In this document: piece by piece, positions 1 to 6,627 of the stretch
How the letters are laid out: every line of letters begins with the position of its first letter
Numbering within the stretch: the stretch's first letter is position 1
Assembly: GCF_946479715.1 (NCBI RefSeq)
Contig: NZ_CAMLHF010000232.1
Span: 1 to 7,647 of the forward strand
Source: an uncultured Pedobacter sp.
Lineage (GTDB): Bacteria > Bacteroidota > Bacteroidia > Sphingobacteriales > Sphingobacteriaceae
Length of the DNA: 7,647 nucleotides
Direction: 5' to 3'
Translations under genes and position numbers: made by a program
The notes under the pieces: generated by a model
Database searches by the model: none
What the model was told of the DNA's origin: nothing
The model's input: only the letters and a program-made list of their open reading frames with translations

Positions 1-197
1 AGGCGCTAACATTAACAATCCCCGTTCTAATGAGTGCAAAGATTATCAATTGTGTTGTACCCGGGCAAGCAAAAGCACCGGCTGTGTTAAATACACTAAC
101 CAAGCCAATATGTAGCGATTTTCCATCTACTATTTTACGAAAACATAACGGGGCAGTACTTTTCCTTGATACCGATAGCAGCAGATATATTCAGTAG
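1..197 (+). CDS. nagB: Glucosamine-6-phosphate deaminase family protein, C-terminal fragment (5' end outside window)
   Basis: An open frame enters at the left edge (first full codon at base 3) and runs 64 codons to TAG at 195-197; there is no start in the window. The peptide fits the C-terminus of the NagB / glucosamine-6-phosphate isomerase-deaminase family: a strand beginning LTLTIPVLMSAK, then VVPGQAKAPAV (residues 19-29 of the fragment), then PSTILRKH (41-48) and a closing strand AVLFLDTDSS (51-60). Family members convert glucosamine-6-phosphate to fructose-6-phosphate and ammonia in the cytoplasm, feeding amino sugars into glycolysis. The catalytic residues lie upstream, outside the window, so activity cannot be judged. 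The protein stops right after the NagB fold, so it is not the longer Bacteroidota form with a PIG-L-like deacetylase domain at the C-terminus. The related 6-phosphogluconolactonase is less likely, given the ILRxH and VVPGxxKAxAV pattern. It converges on the DUF1835 gene. Confidence 0.8.
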   Translation, partial: ALTLTIPVLMSAKIINCVVPGQAKAPAVLNTLTKPICSDFPSTILRKHNGAVLFLDTDSSRYIQ

Positions 198-242
198 TAA
201 AAGGTGTTTAAAAATCGCGTCAGTGTAACTTTTTTCTACAAG

Positions 243-263
243 CTTATTGGGAATTCCGGTAAG
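243..263 (+). terminator. Possible weak terminator after nagB
   Basis: CTTATTGG (243-250) can pair with CCGGTAAG (256-263) around a five-base loop. Two of the eight pairs are G-U wobbles when read as + strand RNA and become A-C mismatches on the - strand, so the hairpin favours the nagB direction. The following bases (ACAATTTCTATTC) are only moderately T-rich. It lies 45 bases past the nagB stop, in the gap to the convergent DUF1835 gene. The rest of 198-292 shows nothing else recognisable. Confidence 0.3.
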
Positions 264-292
264 TACAATTTCTATTCAGATATATGTTAGCG

Positions 293-1039
293 CTAGTGCA
301 TTACTTTATCATAGAGACTTTTTAATTGCACATCACCAAAACCATAAATGCTTTCTCTGTTCCCAAATTCTTTGAACACTTCATGAAAATCAGTAGAAAT
401 GTTTTTCGTGATGTCTTCAATAACTCTTTCAGGTCTTCCTTTTGTACCATCTTTTGGAAAGCGGTCAACATGAGCCTTTACTACTTCTTGTAAATACGGA
501 AAAACTAAAGATTGATGCTTTGAAAGATTTGTTAACTCTTCAAAATTGCTGTTTTTGTAAGCTTTCCACAACTGTTGCCCTAAATTTATGTCGGCTTCAC
601 TTAAAGGAATTCTATTCGCATAACAAACTTTAAGTTCATCTGAATTTGCTGGTCCAAAGCCATTCCAAAAGTGCTTACTGGTTTTGTCTAAATAAGAAGT
701 ATGAACAGCAAAGACTTTTTTCTTTATTGGCAAGCTATTTATAATTGAAATAACAAACCACATATTTACCTGACAAAACAGGTCATACTCAAACCAAAGA
801 TTAAACGCTGAATTATCAGGCGCATTTATTATTTTTTCAAATTCTTTTACAACATAATTATTGTACTCGGCTTCTGCTATTCCGATGTATTTGGCTCTTG
901 ATCGCCAAAAATCATGAAGGTTGTCGCCTGATAATTCTCCGTCAATAAGACCTTCTCTAACAACAATAATATCCCCTTCAATTTTTGTGTCTGGAAAACT
1001 AAAAGCAAGGGAATCGCCGTTTAATATATTATACACCAT
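293..1039 (-). CDS. DUF1835 domain-containing protein
   Basis: A 248-residue soluble protein with no signal peptide or membrane segment. The N-terminus carries the DUF1835 signature: NILNGDSL (4-11), then IIVVREGLIDGEL (24-36), then FWRSRAKYI (44-52), and a central LWFEYDLFCQ (81-90). The C-terminal third also fits the family: LVFPYLQEVVKAH (178-190), RPERVIEDI (202-210), then a helix ending in F..VFKEFG..E..YGFGD (217-236). DUF1835 proteins are widespread but have no established biochemical role, so no function is given. The gene starts at ATG with no clear Shine-Dalgarno sequence, as is usual in Bacteroidota. It sits 67 bases downstream of the regulator gene on the same strand and could be cotranscribed with it or use its own promoter near a palindrome at 1063-1085. 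Length and domain order look complete. Confidence is high for the family and nil for function. Confidence 0.88.
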   Translation of the reverse strand: MVYNILNGDSLAFSFPDTKIEGDIIVVREGLIDGELSGDNLHDFWRSRAKYIGIAEAEYNNYVVKEFEKIINAPDNSAFNLWFEYDLFCQVNMWFVISIINSLPIKKKVFAVHTSYLDKTSKHFWNGFGPANSDELKVCYANRIPLSEADINLGQQLWKAYKNSNFEELTNLSKHQSLVFPYLQEVVKAHVDRFPKDGTKGRPERVIEDITKNISTDFHEVFKEFGNRESIYGFGDVQLKSLYDKVMH

Positions 1040-1062
1040 AACTGTAAGGTTTTTTTGATGCT

Positions 1063-1085
1063 TCTTTATATTGCAGATATAAAGA
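1063..1085. promoter_or_regulatory. AT-rich palindrome, candidate operator or promoter site upstream of the DUF1835 gene
   Basis: TCTTTATAT (1063-1071) and ATATAAAGA (1077-1085) form a perfect 9-base inverted repeat around a 5-base centre (TGCAG). Two near-matches to the Bacteroidota -7 element TAnnTTTG overlap it on the - strand: TATATCTG (1081-1074) and TATCTTTA (1087-1080), each one base off. No good -33 TTG was found at the expected distance. It lies 24 bases upstream of the DUF1835 ATG and 22 bases past the regulator's stop. It could be an operator or an mRNA hairpin; no T-run follows it on the - strand, so a terminator is unlikely. Confidence 0.3.
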
Positions 1086-1106
1086 TAAAAAAAATGGTTG
1101 AGTCAC

Positions 1107-1997
1107 TTAAGAACTAATCTCAAGCTTATAGCCTTTGCCGCGAATAACAACAATTTTGATGTTCGGATCAATCTCCAATTTTTTTCTAAGTTTTGATATG
1201 AACATATCCAGGCTGCGACCTACAATAACACCTTCATCTTCCCATATCTCTTTTTGTAGCCGACTTCGCTCTATAGTCTCGTTAGGAGACGAGGCGAAAA
1301 TGTGCAGTACCCGGGTCTCCGTTCCGGTGAGGTCCATTGTCTCTCCATTTATCATGAGCTTGCGATTCTTGGCATCGAACAACATTGATCCCACATTGAA
1401 TGTATCAATCTGCTGATTGGTAGATAAGGCCTTCCGCGGTTTAACAGATCTCAAAAAGATAAAACCAACAATCGCTAAAAATGACAGACCACCCAAAAAA
1501 TATTCATTCTTTGCTACATTTATGCCCGTCGGTTTAAATTTGATATTGATCATGTAACATGCTCTAGGTTGCCTTCTTCCTAAGCATGCTACAATATCAT
1601 CTTTCTTATTTTTCGATATCGCGTATCCATAGGCTATACTGGCATTGCCACAGTTCATTACGTTAACAACATAATCACGTGCCAGCGGGTCTTTGGCCAA
1701 CAAACGCTGAATAGTATTCACCAGGGAATCGGGTTGAAAAGTAAGATCATTCTCAAACCTGATCTGGTATTCATTTTCTGCGATCTTTTTTACCGGGAGT
1801 ACTCTTGATGTACTGTCGCCAGACTGTAAGAGTATTTCATGTCCGATCCCGCGGAGCAAAACTTCTCTTCTGGCTATATCAAAGTCGTCACTGCCGGTCT
1901 TGCTAAAAGCCGCGCAGATTACAGAGATGAACAAGAGTAATAACAATCCGCACAGGTACTTGCGTTTCCCGGACAGAAGATTTCGGCCAACATCCAT
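1107..1997 (-). CDS. Membrane-anchored winged-helix transcriptional regulator (ToxR-like, OmpR-type DNA-binding domain)
   Basis: A 296-residue one-component regulator. Residues 1-13 are basic (GKRK at 10-13) and precede a hydrophobic segment at about 14-31. A polar domain of about 134 residues follows, then a second hydrophobic segment at about 166-183, followed by basic KPRK (186-189). The positive-inside rule puts the middle domain in the periplasm and the C-terminus in the cytoplasm. Residues about 197-294 form an OmpR/PhoB-type winged helix: LTGTETRVLHIFA (223-235), the recognition helix RSLDMFISKLRKKL (261-274), and the wing IRGKGYKL (285-292). There is no receiver domain, so the signal probably reaches DNA binding across the membrane, as in ToxR/CadC. 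The periplasmic domain has cysteines 116, 138 and 147. The gene follows the TlpA lipoprotein gene by 108 bases on the same strand. The upstream gap is AT-rich without a convincing promoter. Targets are unknown. Confidence 0.85.
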   Translation of the reverse strand: MDVGRNLLSGKRKYLCGLLLLLFISVICAAFSKTGSDDFDIARREVLLRGIGHEILLQSGDSTSRVLPVKKIAENEYQIRFENDLTFQPDSLVNTIQRLLAKDPLARDYVVNVMNCGNASIAYGYAISKNKKDDIVACLGRRQPRACYMINIKFKPTGINVAKNEYFLGGLSFLAIVGFIFLRSVKPRKALSTNQQIDTFNVGSMLFDAKNRKLMINGETMDLTGTETRVLHIFASSPNETIERSRLQKEIWEDEGVIVGRSLDMFISKLRKKLEIDPNIKIVVIRGKGYKLEISS

Positions 1998-2105
1998 AAT
2001 GTCAAGATTTTATTTACAAAGTTTACATTTTTATTTGCAATCTAAGTTGTTCAGACTGAAATATATCAAAGTAATTTCGCTGATTCTATCCATATCTACT
2101 CATTT

Positions 2106-3614
2106 TTACAGCAGGCTGTTAATTACTTTTTTCAACTCCTCATTTCCAGGGAAGGCTGTATGTTTTTTGATGAGCAGACCCTTTTTATCAAATATTAGAT
2201 ATGACGGAATATATTCGAACTGGAATTGGTTCATTACGTATTCCCATTGAGAGCCTTTTAGGTAATAATGTTCACTACCTATACCTTTGATTTTTTCTTC
2301 CCAAAGCTTTCGGGGTGATGACCCGTTTGTTAAATACACAAATGCGACGTTCTTGCCATGAAACTCAGCCTTTGTACTCCTAAATTCCGTCATTGCATCG
2401 AGGCAAGGTCCACACCATGTGGCCCAAAGGTCGATAAAAACAACTTTGCCCTTATGTTTAGCGACAATGGTTTCTATGACTTTATCGTCCGAAACTGATG
2501 AGACGTCGTTTATAACGACGGGTGACTTGAATTTGTCTAATTCAGCTACTCGTTGGTTTTTTCGAAATAAGATTTTTGCAATTTCTCCGTTTTTCCAATA
2601 GGCTGAAATATGCTGTTTTTGCTTTTCGCTCAGCGGTCTTACTTCTTCAGTTAGTTGTCTGCCATAGGCATTAGCCACTAAAATATCGTAATATTGGCCA
2701 TCCTCGAATCCGACTAAATCGGATAAGATCGTTTTTACTTTGGCTAACCAAGAAGGAATATCGCTTTCTCCAATCTTAGGGAGCCCTATTATTTCATTTT
2801 GAAGGATTTCTTTTTGAAATTTCAGGAATTCAGAACAAATCAGATATTGTGGATCATTAAGATTGAAATCTTTCAAAAAGCGATAATACGACCTATCAAT
2901 CTTTTGGATAGCAGGTTCGTTGATCTCGTCCTGAGTGACGTTTTGATAATTATGCCTCATCGATCCTTCGTAACCAAAGACATTTCCTCTATATATAAAT
3001 AAACGAAAATCCTTAGACAAAACTCCTTTCAATTCTTTTGATATTAATGCATCTTTATTTAAAATCTCTAATCTTTCCGATACACTAGTTTTGGCATGAT
3101 TCAGAAAATCTTCCGAACTTTTATCATATAGACTTCTCGGCGCCCTATTTGGCATATATTCAATCATTTCACGTATTGCCCCCAAGCTTTGGGTCATATC
3201 ATTTTTGGTCATACCGGCAGGTGTAACGTCAATATTTTGGAAATCAAAATCCGAATTGTAAGCAATATCAATGTTGGTAACACCACCGCTTGTCAATTTA
3301 ACAAGTAGGGATTTATATGGCTTTAAACTTGTGTATATTCCAATCAGAGAAATATCTGTTTCTACATCAACATCAATAGAGAACTTCCCTGATTGGTCAA
3401 CAAGGGCTTTATATTGAACTTGCTCCCCAGAAATTGGATGAGAAATAAAAATATGTACATAAATGCCATCCTTGCTTGTGTCATTCGGACTTGTTATTCT
3501 TCCTGTTATTTTAGATGTGCCTGCTACAATAGTAGGGGTACCCGCTACCCGGTTATCAGACTGCTTACATGATAGCAAAAACAAAAGGCTGAATAGACAA
3601 AAAAGATTTTTCAC
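2106..3614 (-). CDS. TlpA-family thioredoxin-like lipoprotein
   Basis: A 502-residue exported thiol-disulfide oxidoreductase of the TlpA/ResA group. Residues 1-16 are a lipoprotein signal peptide ending in LLSC (lipidated Cys16). Residues about 35-120 are strand-rich with a G.F.ID pattern, similar to the N-terminal domains of Bacteroidota TlpA proteins (DUF4369-like, tentative). Residues about 130-370 are mostly helical. The thioredoxin domain occupies about 375-502: VVFIDLWATWCGPC puts the active-site CGPC at 401-404, and IPSYLIF holds the expected cis-proline at 470. Such proteins usually reduce or isomerise disulfides in the periplasm. The substrate here is not known. The start is GTG (3612-3614), chosen because it begins directly at a normal signal peptide. 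A weak promoter-like pair lies upstream on the - strand: TTG at 3662-3660 and TACCTTAA at 3639-3632, with a 20-base spacer. The palindrome GGGTTATACCC (3621-3631) sits just before the start. No clear terminator follows the stop. Confidence 0.9.
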   Translation of the reverse strand: MKNLFCLFSLLFLLSCKQSDNRVAGTPTIVAGTSKITGRITSPNDTSKDGIYVHIFISHPISGEQVQYKALVDQSGKFSIDVDVETDISLIGIYTSLKPYKSLLVKLTSGGVTNIDIAYNSDFDFQNIDVTPAGMTKNDMTQSLGAIREMIEYMPNRAPRSLYDKSSEDFLNHAKTSVSERLEILNKDALISKELKGVLSKDFRLFIYRGNVFGYEGSMRHNYQNVTQDEINEPAIQKIDRSYYRFLKDFNLNDPQYLICSEFLKFQKEILQNEIIGLPKIGESDIPSWLAKVKTILSDLVGFEDGQYYDILVANAYGRQLTEEVRPLSEKQKQHISAYWKNGEIAKILFRKNQRVAELDKFKSPVVINDVSSVSDDKVIETIVAKHKGKVVFIDLWATWCGPCLDAMTEFRSTKAEFHGKNVAFVYLTNGSSPRKLWEEKIKGIGSEHYYLKGSQWEYVMNQFQFEYIPSYLIFDKKGLLIKKHTAFPGNEELKKVINSLL

Positions 3615-3840
3615 GAGCGTGGGTTATACCCTTAAGGTAGTTTTTTGGTTTATGGAAAACAAGTAATTTTTTAAGTAACTCATGATCCAGCTAACTTTGG
3701 AAAGGCCTATTTGGTGCAGCGTATTGATTTTGCGATGTAATCATTTTTTATTTTCATCCTGCCTTGTTCTTCAAATGATGGCTCATCCTTATAAAAATAA
3801 CGATCGCAGCGATAAAAATAATCACTGTTTTGGGAATAAA

Positions 3841-3885
3841 GGGATTCGTATAACGGATCCCTCTATGTTATTACCCGTTATCGGG
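3841..3885. terminator. Two adjacent small hairpins, possible transcript end for the 4077-4919 gene
   Basis: GGGATTCG (3841-3848) pairs with CGGATCCC (3854-3861) around TATAA. One pair is G-U on the + strand and a mismatch on the - strand. CCCG (3874-3877) pairs with CGGG (3882-3885) around TTAT. They lie about 190 bases beyond the stop of the lipoprotein gene and could end its transcript, but on the - strand only a short TTTATT follows, so this is weak. Confidence 0.2.
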
Positions 3886-3950
3886 AGTAGAAATTTATGC
3901 GTGCAAATTCCTGCTCCTGAGCTGAGCTCCTATTTTCGAATGTTCTTGAC

Positions 3951-4076
3951 CTATTCATATTTAAGGGCTTGTAATGGATTTGCTATGGCACTTTTGTGGC
4001 CTTTTAGGCAGATGGTGAATATGGTATTCAAAGTTTCCCAGTCATTTTTGCATGAGGTAATAAGATATGGGGATAG
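3951..4076 (-). pseudogene. Remnant C-terminal tail of an FtsX/MacB-type ABC transporter permease
   Basis: Read on the - strand, this frame runs from just after the stop of the upstream lipoprotein gene to a TAG at 3953-3951. It has no start codon of its own in a suitable place. Its last 22 residues (bases 4019-3954) include FTICLKGHKSAIANP and then LQALKYE. They resemble the typical end of Bacteroidota FtsX-domain permeases, in which a final membrane helix leads into a K(A/S)A.ANPV.SLR.E tail directly before the stop. The preceding residues (SCKNDWETLNTIF) are not hydrophobic enough for an intact last helix, so the match fades, as expected for a decayed fragment. The frame happens to be the same as that of the upstream lipoprotein gene and begins right after its TAA. 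The assignment rests on a short motif from memory of the family. Confidence 0.45.
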
Positions 4077-4919
4077 TTAACGAAAAACAGAAGCAAAGTC
4101 ACGTAGTGCATAATCAGGAGACACTCGTGTACCGGTCGGCGTTTGGTTTCCATTCTCATCTGTCAAAACAGGCGAGATTGAAATTAGCATACTTGCTCCT
4201 GGGATTGGTGCTGCACTATCCAATAATAACGTAACATAGAAGTTCTCGGGGTCGGCAATATCGACATTGTCCATTTTAGTATATGGCAGTTCTTTTGTGC
4301 CTGTTTTATAAACTTTAAATACATATGCTTTTAACTTTCCGGCTTCAGGTTGGATTGGTGGAAGCTCATAAAAGTCACTGAATTTATTAGTTACGTTTGT
4401 GACTAGTTTAACAGATTCATAAGTTGTGACCCTAGGTCTCGTGGTGGTCGTCACCTGTTCAAAAAACTCAATATCTACTGGTCCACCGTAAAAATCTACA
4501 AAGTTTGTGCTGAACTGGAGCCTAAATCCACAATTATTAGGATTTGAAACGGGGGTAAGCTCCAGATTGTCTGTTAAGGTGGTGCCATCATAAAAAATCT
4601 TTTTTTCTTGCGTGAAGGGTTCAGCTTGAATATTAAATTTACCCACAGCTTTTCCGTCTGCTTTTTTCCGTACAAGGATTTCATCACCGGTGTTGAGATA
4701 TGCGATACTTGTCCCGTCTCCTGGATTTCGGAATGAATCATCAATCGCCTGAATGATACTCTTGCCATTCACGATAAATTCGAGGGTATCAGTCATTACA
4801 TATCCTTTGATCTGCAATTTTACAATGTTTTTTGTTTCTTGCAAGAGGGATTCTTTTTTACACGCGAAAAGGGTCAGCAGTAGGAATAAAAAGAAGAATG
4901 AGTATTTTAATTTTTGCAT
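4077..4919 (-). CDS. Lipoprotein of unknown function
   Basis: A 280-residue protein that I do not recognise. Residues 1-20 are a clear lipoprotein signal peptide: basic N-end, phenylalanine/leucine-rich core, lipobox LFAC with lipidated Cys20, then KKES. The mature part is strand-rich with no long hydrophobic segment, consistent with a beta-sandwich or barrel-like fold at the outer membrane. A short threonine-rich stretch (VTTTTRPRVTTYES) sits near residues 150-168. The only other cysteine is in NNCGFRLQF, near residue 130. The ATG start has no Shine-Dalgarno match. The gene lies 81 bases downstream of the beta-helix lipoprotein gene on the same strand, with a strong hairpin between them, so it may be expressed at a lower level than that gene or from its own promoter. 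Position suggests an accessory part of the receptor/beta-helix cassette; this is inference from neighbourhood only. The stop codon is directly followed in the same frame by the permease-like remnant. Confidence 0.8.
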   Translation of the reverse strand: MQKLKYSFFFLFLLLTLFACKKESLLQETKNIVKLQIKGYVMTDTLEFIVNGKSIIQAIDDSFRNPGDGTSIAYLNTGDEILVRKKADGKAVGKFNIQAEPFTQEKKIFYDGTTLTDNLELTPVSNPNNCGFRLQFSTNFVDFYGGPVDIEFFEQVTTTTRPRVTTYESVKLVTNVTNKFSDFYELPPIQPEAGKLKAYVFKVYKTGTKELPYTKMDNVDIADPENFYVTLLLDSAAPIPGASMLISISPVLTDENGNQTPTGTRVSPDYALRDFASVFR

Positions 4920-4944
4920 AAAAAATAATTGTATTAATTTTTCA

Positions 4945-4975
4945 AATGAGCGCGTTCCTGTGGAACACGCTCATT
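4945..4975 (-). terminator. Strong hairpin after the beta-helix gene: terminator or attenuator
   Basis: AATGAGCGCGTTCC (4945-4958) and GGAACACGCTCATT (4962-4975) form a 14-pair stem with a three-base loop. The single non-Watson-Crick position is a U-G wobble in - strand RNA but a C-A mismatch in + strand RNA, so the hairpin favours transcripts running leftward from the beta-helix gene, which stops 25 bases upstream. The bases after the stem (TGAAAAATTAATAC) lack a clean T-run. Partial termination or 3'-end protection of the beta-helix mRNA is as likely as full termination. Confidence 0.65.
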
Positions 4976-5000
4976 GAATCTTATTGAATGAATTTTATAA

Positions 5001-6440
5001 TTAATAATTGAATCTGATCCAAGACAATGTTAACCAAAGGTCTACGCCATTGTCAGCACCTCTTCCGGCGCTTGTTCCAGACGTAACCCAATCCAATCCT
5101 GGACGGTTAGCATACCATGGGTTTATCATTCCGAAGCTAGCAGCAGTTGCACTTACTGCTGGTAGAATCCTTCCAGTTCCTGCAGGTGAGCCCACTAAAC
5201 CGAAATTAAAGCCATGAATACTTGTGTTGCTGATGTTTGAATTCGCAACATCGCCTCCGGTAGTACCTGAATCAAAAGTAACCCCTGTTTTAAATCCGGT
5301 TACCACAGCATTGTTCATTCTGATTCTTGAACCACGACGAACGCGGGCGCCGTTTAAGTAACCAAGTCCAGTTGCTCCTGCAGCAGTTTGTGTTCCAATT
5401 ACACTGAACTTATCTAATCGTGGATTAGTTCTTGGAATCAGGTTGAACGAAGCACTTTCAGCTGGGGAATTATTATCTGACTCAATACCATTTGAATCGC
5501 TGTTAGGACTTGTACCACTATGGCTGCTTGTTCCGTCAGCTAATGACAGACCGAAAGTGATCGTGCCATTAAAACCGTTATCAAAGTCAAATTGATCATC
5601 ATCAGAACCTAAAGCAACAAGGTAAGAAGGGCTAACAGATCCGCCGAAGAATTCAAAACCATCATCTTTACCATAGGCAGTTTGAACGTGATCAATCGTA
5701 GTTCCTGTTCCAATACCACCCAAAGTAAGCCCGTTCACTTCAATATCAGGAGCTAATGCAAATCCTGCATATTCTATACGTACAAATTGAAATTCTCCGC
5801 GGTTGTCATTTCCGGTAGTGCCACCATAGTGAAACTTCGCTAGGTCAGGTAAGCCTTCAATTAGCTTATTGGCAACATTTACGGTATCGTTACCCAAGAT
5901 AATCACACCACCGAAATCACCAGGATTAGGAGTAGTGTTCGCTAAGCCATCCAATAAATAACGGCTGGTAAATACAATTGGATTCGCAGCATCACCCACA
6001 GCATGGATTTTACCGGTTTTTGAAACGACCAATACACCATTAGCTGGAGGATTTGCACCACCCGGATTAACGGTTGATTTGATGTAAGTACCAGCTTCGA
6101 TGGTTAATGTTCCACCTGTTACGGTTACAATCCCGTTAATTTCCCAAATATGGTCGTTATCCCAAGTGGTATTGGCAGTGATGTCACCTGCAGGCACTGA
6201 AACAACTGGCAAACTTGTAACAGAAGTTGGATAATCTGCGGCAGCGGTACTGCGGTTATCGAAACTGTCCGATCCAGGGTTTGCCTCTTTTTTGCATGAC
6301 GAAAAAGAAACTGCAGCAAAAGCGATAATGCTTAACGCAGTACTTTTTTTAAGACTTTTAAGTGAACTCAATTTTTGAAGTGGCTCAACCACATTGTTTT
6401 TAATGAAGGAGCTAATGATAGCGAATGATTTTTTTAACAT
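5001..6440 (-). CDS. Right-handed beta-helix surface lipoprotein (family often mislabelled 'multidrug transporter')
   Basis: A 479-residue exported protein. A hydrophobic segment (about 33-46) ends at SFSSC with candidate lipidated Cys49, followed by KKE. The mature protein is rich in Gly, Asn, Asp, Thr and Val with repeated short strands: WEINGIVTVTGGTLTIEAGTYI region (99-120), VLVVSKTGKIHAVGDAANPIVFTS (136-159), FGGVIILGN (176-184), GEFQFVRIEYAG (215-226) and VNGLTLGGIG (235-244). Two acidic loops follow, DDGFEFFGG (259-267) and GSDDDQFDFDNGFNG (278-292). This order matches a common Bacteroidota lipoprotein family predicted to form a parallel beta-helix; the acidic loops could bind a metal such as calcium (inference). 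It has no transporter membrane helices, so the 'multidrug transporter' label used for relatives is misleading. The gene lies downstream of the TonB-dependent receptor on the same strand, pointing to ligand binding at the outer membrane. The N-terminus is unusually long, about 30 residues before the hydrophobic core, with no internal Met. Confidence 0.85.
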   Translation of the reverse strand: MLKKSFAIISSFIKNNVVEPLQKLSSLKSLKKSTALSIIAFAAVSFSSCKKEANPGSDSFDNRSTAAADYPTSVTSLPVVSVPAGDITANTTWDNDHIWEINGIVTVTGGTLTIEAGTYIKSTVNPGGANPPANGVLVVSKTGKIHAVGDAANPIVFTSRYLLDGLANTTPNPGDFGGVIILGNDTVNVANKLIEGLPDLAKFHYGGTTGNDNRGEFQFVRIEYAGFALAPDIEVNGLTLGGIGTGTTIDHVQTAYGKDDGFEFFGGSVSPSYLVALGSDDDQFDFDNGFNGTITFGLSLADGTSSHSGTSPNSDSNGIESDNNSPAESASFNLIPRTNPRLDKFSVIGTQTAAGATGLGYLNGARVRRGSRIRMNNAVVTGFKTGVTFDSGTTGGDVANSNISNTSIHGFNFGLVGSPAGTGRILPAVSATAASFGMINPWYANRPGLDWVTSGTSAGRGADNGVDLWLTLSWIRFNY

Positions 6441-6545
6441 AACTTATAAGTTTGACAGGATCTTATTATCACCTGCTGTAAATGTTGTTTTTTAGTCGAG
6501 GTTGTTTCTATATGGGTGTTGGGTGACTTTAATTCCTTTTGGGAG

Positions 6546-6567
6546 ACGTCATTTTTTTACTTGACGT
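6546..6567. promoter_or_regulatory. Inverted repeat ACGTCA-N10-TGACGT, candidate operator
   Basis: ACGTCA (6546-6551) and TGACGT (6562-6567) are a perfect 6-base inverted repeat separated by ten T-rich bases, about 107 bases upstream of the beta-helix ATG. The half-sites are 16 bases apart centre to centre, which would suit a dimeric DNA-binding protein touching about one and a half helix turns. It lies downstream of the proposed leftward start site near 6613, so a bound protein would act as a roadblock. No family is assigned. Confidence 0.3.
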
Positions 6568-6607
6568 TTTAAACTCCAGTCAACAACCAGCATATATGTT
6601 TTTTTTA

Positions 6608-6615
6608 TATCTTTG
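6608..6615 (+). promoter_or_regulatory. Candidate -7 promoter element reading rightward (sRNA)
   Basis: TATCTTTG matches the Bacteroidota housekeeping -7 consensus TAnnTTTG at every fixed position. The start would be near 6621, about 150 bases before the + strand terminator. No TTG was found at the expected -33 position (about 6583-6590), which weakens the call. Confidence 0.35.
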
Positions 6616-6619
6616 CAGC

Positions 6620-6627
6620 CAAATCTA
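6620..6627 (-). promoter_or_regulatory. Candidate -7 promoter element reading leftward (beta-helix gene)
   Basis: On the - strand this reads TAGATTTG, a full match to TAnnTTTG. Transcription would start near 6613, giving the beta-helix mRNA a leader of about 170 bases. As for its partner at 6608-6615, no clear -33 TTG is present (expected near 6646-6652). The two elements face each other across four bases. Confidence 0.35.

Larger units (their letters stand above)
3615..4076. other. Intergenic region, 462 bases, with remnant coding sequence and small hairpins
   Basis: No intact gene is supported here. A 132-codon + strand frame (3682-4080) has no recognisable domain, signal peptide or ribosome site, and it runs antisense to the permease-like tail at 3951-4076. 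The middle holds two small hairpins (3841-3861 and 3874-3885). A short - strand frame around 3740-3860 would encode one hydrophobic helix (KTVIIFIAAIVIFI), but it has no start codon before the hydrophobic stretch. The region reads as decayed sequence plus the leader of the TlpA gene. Confidence 0.6.

Noticed and set aside
3..293. 10-base inverted repeat GCGCTAACAT (3-12) / ATGTTAGCGC (284-293), resembling attC-like or IS ends
   Set aside because: The left copy lies inside conserved nagB coding sequence and the right copy overlaps the DUF1835 stop. The core does not fit the attC consensus, and no transposase or cassette lies between them.
3740..3860. Small - strand frame with one hydrophobic helix (KTVIIFIAAIVIFI)
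   Set aside because: No start codon precedes the hydrophobic part and no ribosome site is seen; AT-rich intergenic DNA readily yields such stretches.
3682..4080. 132-codon + strand open frame
   Set aside because: No domain, signal peptide or ribosome site is visible; much of it is antisense to the permease-like tail, and its composition does not resemble the neighbouring genes.
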